From: an uncultured Methylophilaceae bacterium
GTDB lineage: Bacteria > Pseudomonadota > Gammaproteobacteria > Burkholderiales > Methylophilaceae
Length of the DNA: 64,000 bases
Direction: 5' to 3'
Assembly (NCBI GenBank): GCA_903899965.1
Contig: CAIULB010000030.1
Coordinates: forward strand, 1-64,000
Below are positions 15,947 through 25,600 of this stretch, one piece after another (position 1 is the first letter of the stretch; the number at the start of each line of letters is the position of its first letter). The position numbers and the translations under genes were made by a program. The notes under the pieces are model-generated. The model worked only from the letters and a program-made list of their open reading frames with translations. It was not told where the DNA came from and did not search any database.

Positions 15947-18900
15947 TTATAGAAACTCTTTCATGATGTTTTTGATGAAGTCGGCACGGTGAACAATATC
16001 ATCATAAGCGACCGTGATGCGTAATTTGTCTGGCCCATTCATGCGGCAACGGCGATCCCGTTGGAGTAAGGCAATGAGCTTGGTTGGATCTAAATCCGCG
16101 TGCTGGCTGAACTGCAATTGGATCGCACTATCGCTCGCATCAATCTTAATGATGCCAAGCGGTTTAGCGGCAACGCGAAGGCGGTGGCATGCCATCAGCG
16201 CTTCACCTTGCTCAGGTAGCAAGCCAAAGCGGTCAATGAGCTCCTCTTGCATGGTGTCGAGCTCGTCATCGTTGGTGCAATTAGCGAGGCGCTTATAGAG
16301 CACCAGGCGCTCATGCACGTCAGGGCAGTACTCGTTGGTGAGAAGGGCTGGTGTGTGTAAGTTAATCTCTGTGGTCACGCCCAGTGGCGCTGACAGGTCA
16401 GGCTCCTTACCTTCTTTTAAACGCTTCACGGCGTGAGACAGCATCTCTGAGTAGAGGTGGAAACCGATCTCTTGCATCTCGCCACTTTGTGAGTCGCCAA
16501 GGAGTTCACCCGCGCCGCGAATCTCTAGATCGTGCATGGCAAGGTGGAAGCCTGCGCCAAGGTCTTCTAGCAACTGGATCGCATCGAGGCGCTTTTGTGC
16601 CTGCGGCGTGATCTTGCGGTTAGGCTCTGTGAGTAGGTAAGCGTAAGCCTGGTGGTGTGAGCGACCGACACGGCCACGTAGTTGATGTAACTGTGCCAAG
16701 CCAAACATGTCCGCGCGGTTCATGATAATGGTGTTCGCCGTTGGCACGTCAATCCCCGTTTCGATGATGGTGGTACAGAGCAGTAAGTTCGAGCGCTGGT
16801 GGTAGAAGTCACGCATCACGTGCTCTAGCTCGCGCTCTCGTAACTGACCATGGGCAACGCTAATACGTGCCTCGGGCAAAATACGCTCAAGCTTCTCACG
16901 CATGGAGTGGATAGTGTCCACCTCGTTATGTAAGAAGTAGACCTGACCACCCCGTTTGAATTCACGCATCGCCGCCTCACGGATGATGCCCTCAGAGTAA
17001 TCGGTTGCGAAAGTCTTAATGGCCAGACGTTTTTGTGGTGGGGTCGTGATCACGCTAAATTCGCGCAAGCCCTCCATCGCCATGCTCAAGGTACGTGGGA
17101 TCGGGGTCGCGGTGAGGGTAAGCACATCAACTTCTGCACGGAGCGCCTTGAGCTGCTCTTTCTGACGCACACCAAAGCGGTGCTCCTCATCCAAAATCAC
17201 AAGGCCTAAATTATCAAATTTCACATCCTTAGAGATGAGGCGGTGGGTGCCGATGATGATGTCGATGCTGCCATCGGCCAAACCCTTAAGTGCTTCCGCT
17301 TGTTCTTTGGCTGTGCGGAAACGTGAGATCTCGGCGACCTTGATCGGCCACTCGGCGAAGCGGTCACTAAAGTTTTGGTAATGTTGTTCGGCAAGTAGCG
17401 TGGTTGGCACAAGCACCGCAACCTGGCGACCACCCATGACCGCGACAAATGCGGCGCGTAAGGCTACCTCCGTCTTGCCAAAGCCCACGTCACCACAGAC
17501 TAGACGGTCCATTGGGCGGCCAGATTGCATGTCGCTAATCACGGCCTCGATCGCGGAGAGTTGGTCTGGTGTTTCCTCAAACGGAAAACCTTCGGCAAAC
17601 GTCTCGTAGTCGTGCAGGCTTAATGTGAAGGCATGACCCTTGCGCGCAGCACGCTGTGCATAGAGATTAAGTAGCTCTGCCGCGGTATCGCGGATCTGTT
17701 TAAGCGCTTTCTTCTTAGCCTTTTCCCAGTTGCCGGATCCTAAGCGATGGAGCGGCGCTGACTCTGGCGGGCCGCCTGAGTAGCGTGAGATCAGGAAGAG
17801 CTGAGATACGGGGACATAAAGCTTGTCGTCGCCCGCATACTCTAGCAGCAAGAACTCGGTTTCGCCCTCACCAAAGTCTAGATTAATCAGACCACGATAA
17901 CGACCGACCCCATGCTGTTCGTGCACCACGGGATCGTTTTCACGGAGCTCAGAGAGGTCCTTGAGCATCCCCTCTGTACTGCGCGCTTTTTCTTTTTCAC
18001 GGCGGCGTTGCTGACGCACTGTGGCGGCGTAGAGTTCAGCCTCGGTAATGATGGCGACGTCTTTATATTGGAAGCCGCTATGCAGCGTCGTGACCCCCAG
18101 CATGAGCTTGGCGCCGCTGGTATTAAAGTCTTCCCAGCTCTCACACAGTTCAGGTTTGATGCCTTGGTCGGTTAAGAGCTGCAGTATGGTTTCGCGTCTG
18201 CCAAGACTCTCAGCAGCAATGAGGATACGGCCCTTAAAGCCCTTAATCATCGCCTCTAACTTATGGAGCGGCTTCTCTGCTCGGCGTTCGATATCAAGCT
18301 CAGGCAATCCTGAGGTCGCCTCATCGTGATTGATCGTGAGGCGAGGGTAGTTGCGTGATTGGGCAAAGAAGGCATCGGCTTTAATCAGCAGGGTTTCTGG
18401 GGTGAGGATCGGGCGCTCAACGTCATGGGCGAGCAGGCGATAACGCGACTGTGCCTCAAGCCAAAAGCTCTGTGCCGCGTGATCCAAATTTCCATGCAGG
18501 CAAAGCACGGTTTGTTCGGGTAAATAATCGAGTAGTGTTGCCGTTTTCTCAAAAAAGAGTGGCAAGTACCATTCGATGCCACCGCTGGCGATCCCTTTAC
18601 TTACATCCTTATAGATGCGGCTCTTCGAGGGGTCGCCCTCAAATCTCTCGCGGAAGTTTTGTCTAAAGAGCGCGATGCCTTGATCATCTAGCGGGAACTC
18701 GCGGGCAGGCAACAGCCTAATTTCAGGCACCGGGTAGAGGCTGCGCTGTGTGTCGACATCAAAGGTGCGGATGGTCTCGATTTCATCATCGAACAAATCT
18801 AGACGAAAGGGCAGGCCGCTCCCCATGGGGAAAAGGTCGACGAGGCCACCGCGGACGCTGAACTCACCAGGGCTCACGACTTGGCTCACATGGTGATAGC

Positions 18901-19354
18901 CTGCCTCGGCACACTGTTTTCTCAAGGCTTCGATATCGAGCTTCTGCCCTTTCTTGAGCATGAAGCTGTTAGCCGCCAAGTAGGCCATCGGTGGTAACTG
19001 AATCAGCGCTGTGCCGACAGGCACGATGACCACGTCACAATTGTTCTGGCTCACCTGGTAGAGCGTCGATAGGCGTTCTGAAATAAGATCCGGGTGCGGC
19101 GAGAAGTGGTCGTAGGGCAGTGTTTCCCAGTCAGGCAACAAGTTGACGACTAAGGCTGGTTCAAACCAGGGAATTTCTTCGAGCAGGCGCTGCGCATCGA
19201 AGGCGTTGGCTGTGATGATGGCAAGGGGTGTTTTGCTTTTATTGGCTTTAAGCTCAAGCGCTAATTGTGCGAGGGCCGCACTATCTAAGCCAGCGCAGGT
19301 CTTGTCTATCTTTTTGGTGCTACCTTGTGCCGGAACGGCTAAGGAAAACTGCAT
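15947..19354 (-). CDS. mfd: Transcription-repair coupling factor Mfd
   Basis: Mfd removes RNA polymerase stalled at DNA lesions and recruits UvrA. The 1135-residue protein has an N-terminal UvrB-like region, an RNA polymerase-interacting domain (VVHEQHGVGRYRGLINLD, about 490), and a RecG-like translocase with GDVGFGKTEVALRAAF (Walker A), LDEEHRFGVRQKEQ (DEEH box) and LRGRVGRSHHQAYAYLL. The C-terminal TRCF domain (YCPDVHERLVLYKRLANC) follows. Length is close to E. coli Mfd (1148). No clear Shine-Dalgarno precedes the ATG. DedA follows with no gap. Confidence 0.98.
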   Translation of the reverse strand: MQFSLAVPAQGSTKKIDKTCAGLDSAALAQLALELKANKSKTPLAIITANAFDAQRLLEEIPWFEPALVVNLLPDWETLPYDHFSPHPDLISERLSTLYQVSQNNCDVVIVPVGTALIQLPPMAYLAANSFMLKKGQKLDIEALRKQCAEAGYHHVSQVVSPGEFSVRGGLVDLFPMGSGLPFRLDLFDDEIETIRTFDVDTQRSLYPVPEIRLLPAREFPLDDQGIALFRQNFRERFEGDPSKSRIYKDVSKGIASGGIEWYLPLFFEKTATLLDYLPEQTVLCLHGNLDHAAQSFWLEAQSRYRLLAHDVERPILTPETLLIKADAFFAQSRNYPRLTINHDEATSGLPELDIERRAEKPLHKLEAMIKGFKGRILIAAESLGRRETILQLLTDQGIKPELCESWEDFNTSGAKLMLGVTTLHSGFQYKDVAIITEAELYAATVRQQRRREKEKARSTEGMLKDLSELRENDPVVHEQHGVGRYRGLINLDFGEGETEFLLLEYAGDDKLYVPVSQLFLISRYSGGPPESAPLHRLGSGNWEKAKKKALKQIRDTAAELLNLYAQRAARKGHAFTLSLHDYETFAEGFPFEETPDQLSAIEAVISDMQSGRPMDRLVCGDVGFGKTEVALRAAFVAVMGGRQVAVLVPTTLLAEQHYQNFSDRFAEWPIKVAEISRFRTAKEQAEALKGLADGSIDIIIGTHRLISKDVKFDNLGLVILDEEHRFGVRQKEQLKALRAEVDVLTLTATPIPRTLSMAMEGLREFSVITTPPQKRLAIKTFATDYSEGIIREAAMREFKRGGQVYFLHNEVDTIHSMREKLERILPEARISVAHGQLRERELEHVMRDFYHQRSNLLLCTTIIETGIDVPTANTIIMNRADMFGLAQLHQLRGRVGRSHHQAYAYLLTEPNRKITPQAQKRLDAIQLLEDLGAGFHLAMHDLEIRGAGELLGDSQSGEMQEIGFHLYSEMLSHAVKRLKEGKEPDLSAPLGVTTEINLHTPALLTNEYCPDVHERLVLYKRLANCTNDDELDTMQEELIDRFGLLPEQGEALMACHRLRVAAKPLGIIKIDASDSAIQLQFSQHADLDPTKLIALLQRDRRCRMNGPDKLRITVAYDDIVHRADFIKNIMKEFL

Positions 19355-19449
19355 GAAGTCTTGCCACGCGTGATAACGAAAGAAGACGTATTATAGCCGT
19401 AGCGTGGCAGCCACGGCTATGAATAAGATCGTGTTTTAGTGTGCGCGTG

Positions 19450-19722
19450 TTATTTGTGAAGCGCGCTAATTTGCGCTTCGGCCGCAATCCAGTAATCACT
19501 CGGATTGCCAGCAAAACCATTATTCAGCGCGATGTAATAAGCGGCGACTTCCGTCATCTTATAAAGCGCCTCTGGACTCGGCTTGGTTTTTTTAACTGCA
19601 GGTTTTTTAGGTGTTGCTTTTTTGACAGCAGGCACTTTTTTAGCGACTACTTTTTTTGGTGCTGGCTTTTTCGCAGCAGCGGTCTTGGTGGTGCTTGGTT
19701 TCTCAGTTTTGCTGATGGCCAT
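19450..19722 (-). CDS. Histone H1-like Lys/Ala/Pro-rich protein with a DUF2934 domain
   Basis: I place the start at ATG 19722 (MAISKTEK), 5 nt after an AAGGAAA ribosome site; the longer ORF reads through the leader. The 90-residue protein has a basic N-terminal half built of KKPAPKKVVAKK-like stretches, as in eukaryotic histone H1 tails and bacterial AlgP-type proteins. The C-terminal part, MTEVAAYYIALNNGFAGNPSDYWIAAEAQI, matches the short DUF2934 helical domain found in soil and water bacteria. The tail should bind DNA or another polyanion. It neighbours a second K/A/P-repeat gene, so the pair may be nucleoid-associated. The exact function is unknown. Confidence 0.75.
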   Translation of the reverse strand: MAISKTEKPSTTKTAAAKKPAPKKVVAKKVPAVKKATPKKPAVKKTKPSPEALYKMTEVAAYYIALNNGFAGNPSDYWIAAEAQISALHK

Positions 19723-19806
19723 CTTCTTTCCTTTCAAGTTAACGATAAAACTTTTAAGAACGCCCACAAAGGGTAAGTGTGGTTGAAGTATGCGAATTTA
19801 ATACCA

Positions 19807-19853
19807 GTTCTAGCAAAAGATTGTTTTGCTAGAACCTTAATGCAAGCTTAAGG
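19807..19853 (-). terminator. Hairpins downstream of the KPA-repeat gene
   Basis: GTTCTAGCAAAA / TTTTGCTAGAAC is a perfect 12-bp stem (19807-19835) with a 5-nt loop, and CCTTAA / TTAAGG forms a second small stem (19835-19853). There is no clean T-run, so termination may be partial and let the next H1-like gene be read. Confidence 0.55.
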
Positions 19854-19855
19854 GA

Positions 19856-20194
19856 TTAACCTAGTAGCTTTTTGAAGAACGCGCCGATTGCGCCAAAGAG
19901 ACCTTGGCTTTGCGCTTTTGCTGGCGCAGCAGCTGCAACTGGCGTTGCTGAGACTGGTTTAGCAGCGACTGCTTTTGGTGCTGCAGGTTTCTTCGCTACC
20001 GCTGGTTTTTTAGCTGCAGGTTTCTTCGCTACCGCTGGTTTTTTAGCTGCAGGTTTCTTCGCTACCGCTGGTTTTTTAGCTGCAGGTTTCTTTGCAACCA
20101 CTGGTTTTTTAGCTACCGCAGCTTTTGGCGCTGCAGGTTTTTTCGCAGCTACGGCTGGTTTTGCTACTGCAGTCGTTATTTCGTTTGTCGCCAT
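19856..20194 (-). CDS. KPA-repeat histone H1-like protein with an amphipathic C-terminal helix
   Basis: The start is ATG 20194 (MATNEITT), 6 nt after GAGGA; the upstream TTG in the ORF track is not needed. The 112-residue protein is mostly the repeat KKPAVAKKPAA, encoded by four tandem 33-bp units, flanked by looser AAPKA stretches. It ends QGLFGAIGAFFKKLLG, a short hydrophobic/basic helix that could anchor it to a membrane, granule or partner. Composition resembles bacterial H1-like and AlgP proteins that bind DNA or polyphosphate. It lies between tldD and the DUF2934 gene. Function is not known. Confidence 0.75.
   Translation of the reverse strand: MATNEITTAVAKPAVAAKKPAAPKAAVAKKPVVAKKPAAKKPAVAKKPAAKKPAVAKKPAAKKPAVAKKPAAPKAVAAKPVSATPVAAAAPAKAQSQGLFGAIGAFFKKLLG
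19980..20111 (-). repeat. Four tandem 33-bp coding repeats
   Basis: The unit GCTGCAGGTTTCTTCGCTAC... repeats exactly three times (19980-20012, 20013-20045, 20046-20078) with a fourth degenerate copy (20079-20111). Each unit encodes 11 residues of the KPA-repeat protein. Unit number may vary between strains. Confidence 0.95.
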
Positions 20195-20305
20195 TTTCAA
20201 TCCTCTTCAATTTCAAAGAAATATCTTGGTTAATTTTGTGTTGCGATAAATGCTTAAACAGAAGTAAAACACAGTTTACGTGTTTTGCCAAACTACCCAA
20301 TCTTT

Positions 20306-21781
20306 TTAAGCGGTTCCTCCGACGGTGAGCCCGTCAATTCTTAAGGTTGGTTGTCCTACGCCAACAGGGACGCTTTGTCCTTCCTTGCCGCAGGTGCCAA
20401 CGCCGCTGTCTAGTTCCATGTCGTTACCGATCATGGACACCCGGGTCAGTACGTCAGGACCGTTACCAATCAACGTTGCGCCTTTGACTGGGTAGGTGAT
20501 CTTTCCATCCTCAATCATATAAGCTTCTGCCGCGCTAAACACGAACTTGCCGCTGGTGATGTCCACTTGCCCACCACCAAAATTAGCCGCGTACAAACCT
20601 TTTTTAACCGACTTAATAATCTCTTCTGGCGGCATGTTGCCGTTGAGCATGTAGGTGTTGGTCATCCGTGGCATGGGGATGTGGGCATAAGATTCGCGGC
20701 GGCCGTTGCCGGTGAGGGGCATCCCCATCAGGCGGCTGTTAAGGCTGTCTTGAATGTACCCCATTAAGATGCCGTCTTCAATTAATACGGTGCGCTGTGT
20801 TGGGTTGCCTTCGTCATCGAGGCTGAGTGACCCGCGACGATTGCTAATCGTCCCGTCGTCGACCACGGTGACGCCTTTGGAGGCGACGCGCTGACCAATT
20901 TTTCCGGAGAAGGCTGAGCTACCCTTGCGGTTAAAGTCGCCTTCTAGCCCATGACCAATGGCTTCGTGTAGCAAGATGCCAGGCCATCCAGCACCCAGCA
21001 CCACCGTCATATTGCCTGCCGGCGCAGGGCGCGCATCTAAATTGACCAGTGCCTGATGGACGGCTTTTTCTGCATAGTCTTGTAAGACGGCGTCCGTAAA
21101 ATAAGCGTAATCAAAGCGACCACCACCACCTGCAGAGCCTTGCTCGCGCCGGCCATTACTTTCAGCGATCACATTAATCGACAGACGCACTAAAGGACGT
21201 ACATCAGCGGCCATCACACCATCGTGACGCGCCACCATGATGACTTCATACTCGCCAGCGATGGAGGCTGTGACTTGCGAGATGCGCGGATCTATCTTAC
21301 GCGCATAAGTTTCAAGCCGTTCGAGTAGCTTGACTTTAGCCTCCGCACTTAATGATGCGATCGGATCTTGCGGGATATAAAGTTGCGGGGCATCTAGCTG
21401 ATGAATGACACCAGTTTTGTTCGCTTCAAAGCTGTCTGCGCCGATATTCGCAATGGCTTTTGTTGCATTCGCCGCTTGTTGAAGTGCGGGTAGGTTGATG
21501 TCGTCTGAGTAAGCGAAAGCGGTTTTTTCACCGCTAACCGCACGCACACCAACGCCTTGGTCGATGCTAAAGTTTCCTGACTTAACCTGACCCTCTTCCA
21601 GGCCCCAACTCTCAGCGCGACTGTACTGAAAGTAAAGGTCAGCATAGTCAATGTCATGCGTCATGATGTTGCCAAGCACGGACTGCAGGGCAGGGACGTC
21701 TAGGCTAGCGGGGTCGAGCAGTGTTTCAGTGGCTGTGCTGAAATGACTCGCCTGTTCTATCGTTTGGTTGTCTGGTTTCAT
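20306..21781 (-). CDS. tldD: Metalloprotease TldD
   Basis: TldD forms a zinc protease with TldE/PmbA that degrades small unfolded or modified peptides. The 491-residue protein contains the zinc-binding HEAIGH motif in LLHEAIGHGLEGDFNRKGSS, the N-terminal DIDYADLYFQYSRAESWGLEEG and the C-terminal GTCGKEGQSVPVGVGQPTLRI. Its partner tldE is not in the window. It overlaps the nitrilase gene by 4 nt and is the third gene of the yhdP-nit-tldD run, an order common in related bacteria. Confidence 0.97.
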   Translation of the reverse strand: MKPDNQTIEQASHFSTATETLLDPASLDVPALQSVLGNIMTHDIDYADLYFQYSRAESWGLEEGQVKSGNFSIDQGVGVRAVSGEKTAFAYSDDINLPALQQAANATKAIANIGADSFEANKTGVIHQLDAPQLYIPQDPIASLSAEAKVKLLERLETYARKIDPRISQVTASIAGEYEVIMVARHDGVMAADVRPLVRLSINVIAESNGRREQGSAGGGGRFDYAYFTDAVLQDYAEKAVHQALVNLDARPAPAGNMTVVLGAGWPGILLHEAIGHGLEGDFNRKGSSAFSGKIGQRVASKGVTVVDDGTISNRRGSLSLDDEGNPTQRTVLIEDGILMGYIQDSLNSRLMGMPLTGNGRRESYAHIPMPRMTNTYMLNGNMPPEEIIKSVKKGLYAANFGGGQVDITSGKFVFSAAEAYMIEDGKITYPVKGATLIGNGPDVLTRVSMIGNDMELDSGVGTCGKEGQSVPVGVGQPTLRIDGLTVGGTA

Positions 21782-22635
21782 TTGAAGACAGTGCGGTGGG
21801 TGAGTGCAGGCAAGCTCTTACGTAAGCTTGCTTGGTAGTCTAAGTTCATCGATGCGATGACGACGCCTGAGCCACGTGGTAAGCGGTCAAGCACCACGCC
21901 CCAGGGGTCAACAATCATGCTATCACCATGTGTCTCACGGCCTGATGCATGGTAGCCGCCTTGAGCGGGGGCTAATACATAGCATAGGTTCTCAATAGCA
22001 CGCGCGCGTATCAGCGTTTCCCAGTGCGCTTTGCCTGTCGTCTCGGTGAACGCAGAGGGGACTAGAATTAAGTCTACGTTACCCATGGCACGATAAAGCT
22101 CAGGGAAGCGCAAATCATAGCAAATCGATAAGCCAATTTTGCCGAAGGGACTGTCAACGGTCACCACTTGATTGCCTGGTACGATGGTGGATTCCTCATG
22201 GTACTTTTCATTACCGAGGTTAAGGCCGAATAGGTGAATCTTGTTATAACGTGCCACCAACTTACCTTTGTTGTCGTAAACCATGCAGGCGTTATAAACC
22301 TTGCCCTTGCTTTCTGACTGAATCGGAATTGAGCCAGCCACAATCCAAACGTCACGTTTTTTTGCGATCGCTGATAAGAATTGCTGAATCTGACCACTAC
22401 CTTCTTGCTCGGCAGCCTTGACCTTGTCGGTATCCTTAACGCCCATGATGGCAAAGTACTCTGGCAACACAATCAACTTGGCACCTTGCTCGGCGGCGAT
22501 TTTAATTAAGCGCTCAGCCTCACTTAAGTTGGCGGCAACGCTTGGCCCAGAGGCCATCTGTATGCCTGCAATCTTCACGATCCCCGCGGCAGTCGGCGTT
22601 GCTTTTGAGTGGTTGGTCCTGGATTTAATGGCCAT
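21778..22635 (-). CDS. Carbon-nitrogen hydrolase, Nit1-type (probable deaminated glutathione amidase)
   Basis: This 285-residue nitrilase-superfamily protein shows the full Glu-Lys-Cys triad: E59 in LIVLPEYF, Lys in YNKIHLFGLNLG, and Cys in SICYDLRFPELYR. These contexts match the Nit1/YbeM branch, whose members hydrolyse deaminated glutathione as metabolite repair. The first roughly 18 residues (SRTNHSKATPTAAG) are a non-conserved extension. It lies between yhdP and tldD and overlaps tldD by 4 nt. Exact substrate is an inference from family. Confidence 0.9.
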   Translation of the reverse strand: MAIKSRTNHSKATPTAAGIVKIAGIQMASGPSVAANLSEAERLIKIAAEQGAKLIVLPEYFAIMGVKDTDKVKAAEQEGSGQIQQFLSAIAKKRDVWIVAGSIPIQSESKGKVYNACMVYDNKGKLVARYNKIHLFGLNLGNEKYHEESTIVPGNQVVTVDSPFGKIGLSICYDLRFPELYRAMGNVDLILVPSAFTETTGKAHWETLIRARAIENLCYVLAPAQGGYHASGRETHGDSMIVDPWGVVLDRLPRGSGVVIASMNLDYQASLRKSLPALTHRTVFK

Positions 22636-22699
22636 ATTGTATTTCCGTTGAGTTGCTCAATTTATTTTTTAATATCATACCCGAGATTCACGCCCAGGC

Positions 22700-25600
22700 T
22701 TATCTGCCTAAGGGCTGGGGTGAGTTGCTTGCGGGGGGCGCCTTGCTCTCTTTTTCTTGTGGGTCACTCCATGTGCCCACGATCTCATACTGGGTCTCTG
22801 CAATTTTATTGAGTGGATCCTTGAGGATCTTTTGCGCGATATAGGCTGCAGCGCCAACCGCTGGGCCGCCTGCGAAGGCGGCCAAGGATAGCGTGTCACT
22901 GATATAAGGCTTGGCCTTCACGTAGAGATGCTGTGTCTCTTTATTGATGTCCACTTCACCTTTAATTTCCACTTTCGCGGTTGGACCATCCATTTTGAAG
23001 TTGTCGCTATACATGATGCCGCGCTCAATATTGACGTCAGCGTTAATCTTGTCGAACGTAAAGCCGCTGCTGAATAAATCTTTAAAGTCTAGCGTTAATC
23101 TTCTTGGTAAGTTCTGAAGGCTGAGCACGCTAAATAAACGACCCACGCCAGGCTCGACTTGTAAGATTTGACCCTTCTTGGCATCCACATGGAGGCTCCC
23201 TGATAAGTTCGTAACGTCGAACTCATGCGGGCTGCCAGCCCATCTAAGTTGGCCTGTGACTTCGGCAGAGCCGCCTTTAATGATGTCGCCGTAATTGAGT
23301 CGATTGAGCGCTTTACCTACGTCATTCATCTGCCAATCAAATCGTAACTTGGTGTTGGGGTTGCGCTTCCAGTTGCGCCACTCACCATTGGCATTGATCA
23401 CGCCGTCGGGTGTAGTGAGCTTGAGTTTATCGATGCCCCAGTTACCAGATTGTTCTTGCGCTTGCAGCTCCATACGCCCCAGCTTTTTCTTGCCGATCTC
23501 AAAGTTGTCAGCGGTAATGTCCAGCGCTGGATACTTGAAGGTGAGTTGTTTTACTGCGCCATTATTCGCTTTTGTTGCATCGGGTTTAAGTCCTGGGATG
23601 GTGAGCGAAGAAAGGTTAGCGATCATTTTGCCGTTACCGTCTCTGACCCACTTCATGTCACCAGTGATCTCACTACTTCTAAGGTTCATGATCCAGGCAT
23701 TGTCTGCGGCTCTAGCATTGAGCTTGAGTGCGTTGATTCGGTGGTCAAAAATATCAAAGCGACCTACGGATAAATCGATGTTATCTATCGCGATGCTGTT
23801 CGTCTGTCCATTGCCAGTAGACTTATCGAACTGATCTAACCAGTCATCCAAATCTAACTCTTCAAACTTAGCATGCAGTGACAGGCCTTTTTGATTAGGT
23901 AGCTGCGGCTCAATGTTGATCCCAATGTCGCCGCGATCAATTGTTGTGAGCCCGTTTTGTGAGGTGCGCACAAGCATTGCATTGATGTTGTTCCCCAGCG
24001 TGAATTTGACGGTGTCTTGGGTTTCGCTACTCGGTTTCTTCTCAATTAATAGCGGCATGGCTTCTTGAGGTTTTTTAGCAAAAGGTGCGGGGAGGTTAGA
24101 GCTTAAGCCAACTAGGTTGCTGCGGATCGTGACTTCTGACTGATTGTTGCTCACTTGGGCCTTGGCAGACCAGTCAGCGTCGCCGCTGACGGAGGTAGGG
24201 ACGAGGTTAGCAAAAGCTTTTCTTAAGCCGGTATCGGTTAAATGGCCGTTTGCAGCAATTTGGATGACCTTATTTTTATCGGTGGCGACGCTAAACTGTG
24301 CCGGCGCACCGTAGATCCAGCTGTTGATGTTATTAGCGTTAACAGAAGACTCTGTGAACTCAGCAACCCCATTGATCTTTGTGATCTCAGGGATGCTGTC
24401 CGCGAGCATGCTCCCATTTTCAATGGCATAAGATCCCTTTACTTTGGCAGCGCTGCTGTTCATGAGGGGGATATGTAAGGCTAGGCTTAGCTTGCTGTTG
24501 CCTGATGTTTTAAGGTTCTTGGTGAAGCCGTTCGCCATTTTTTCTATAGGGCTGCTGTTGATAAACTTAATGACTTCGGCAACAGGCCCTTGTACCTCAC
24601 CGGTGATATCAAGCAATGTGTTATCGACAATCATGTCTGGGATGGTCAGTTTGGTATTTTTAATTTCAGCCCCAAAGAAATGGCCGCCGCTCGCCCGGAG
24701 CTCCATGCGTTTTCCTTCGAATAGTAAATCAAGTTTAACCCCTTCAATTTTTGGCCAGCCTTCGGTGTAATCTACCGCTAAATCGTTGACGTCACCTGTG
24801 ACTTTGAACATCCCCGTTTTGTTATCAGCAAATGGGTAGTCGTTCAAGTTACCCTTCATTTTGAAGTTCACATTCTGAGCATTCCCAGAGAGGATTGATT
24901 TATCTAGCCATGTAATGGTGTCCTTACCAATGGCATGGATAGGGTAATAGAATCGAGCATTCTTAAGATCAATATGTGACGCGCTGCCGCTGAGGTCTAC
25001 AACATGGCTTGTGCCGTCAGAAGAGATCTGACCATTAAACTCTGCCATTAAATGAGGATTCTTGATGGCAAGGTCTTTGACTTCCACGGCTAAGGTTTTA
25101 TGTTTGTGTTTCCAGTTAATCTGTCCCGTGAGGCTGTCTGCTGGGATGGGCCAGCGCAAAACATCATCGAAACTGAGTGTTGCAGCTTGAGTATTGAGGG
25201 TGAGCTTACCCAGATCCTGGTCGGCATCAAGCTTGCCTGTTAGGTTATGAAAGCCCGGGATAGAGAGTGTCTTGTATGGACTCATACCCAAGCCTGAGAA
25301 GTCTGCGTGAATTGCATATTGGGGCAGGGTGTTGCCCTTACTCTTCCATGTGAGCTTAAGGTTGGTTAATTTGCCGACGGGATTCGTTTGTTTTAAGGCG
25401 TTTTCAACAGGACTTGGCAAGGTGAAATAAGGGCTGAGCTTCCCAAGCGTTTCAAGTTGAATTTCATCAAGCAAGACGTTGCCTTCTAGCCACTCCTCTT
25501 TCTTGACGTTGCGTTCTCGGATCGAAAATTTTCCGCTGCGCATATTTAAATCGTCAGAGGTGACCACCTTGATGCCTTCGCCTTGGATTTCTTGGCCGTC

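Noticed and set aside
19980-20111. Possible CRISPR-like direct repeats
   Set aside because: The units are contiguous with no spacers and encode an in-frame protein repeat.
19872-20249. Plus-strand ORF with AAGFFATAGFL repeats, looking like a membrane protein
   Set aside because: It is the antisense shadow of the KPA-repeat gene; the minus-strand frame has a ribosome site and sensible composition.
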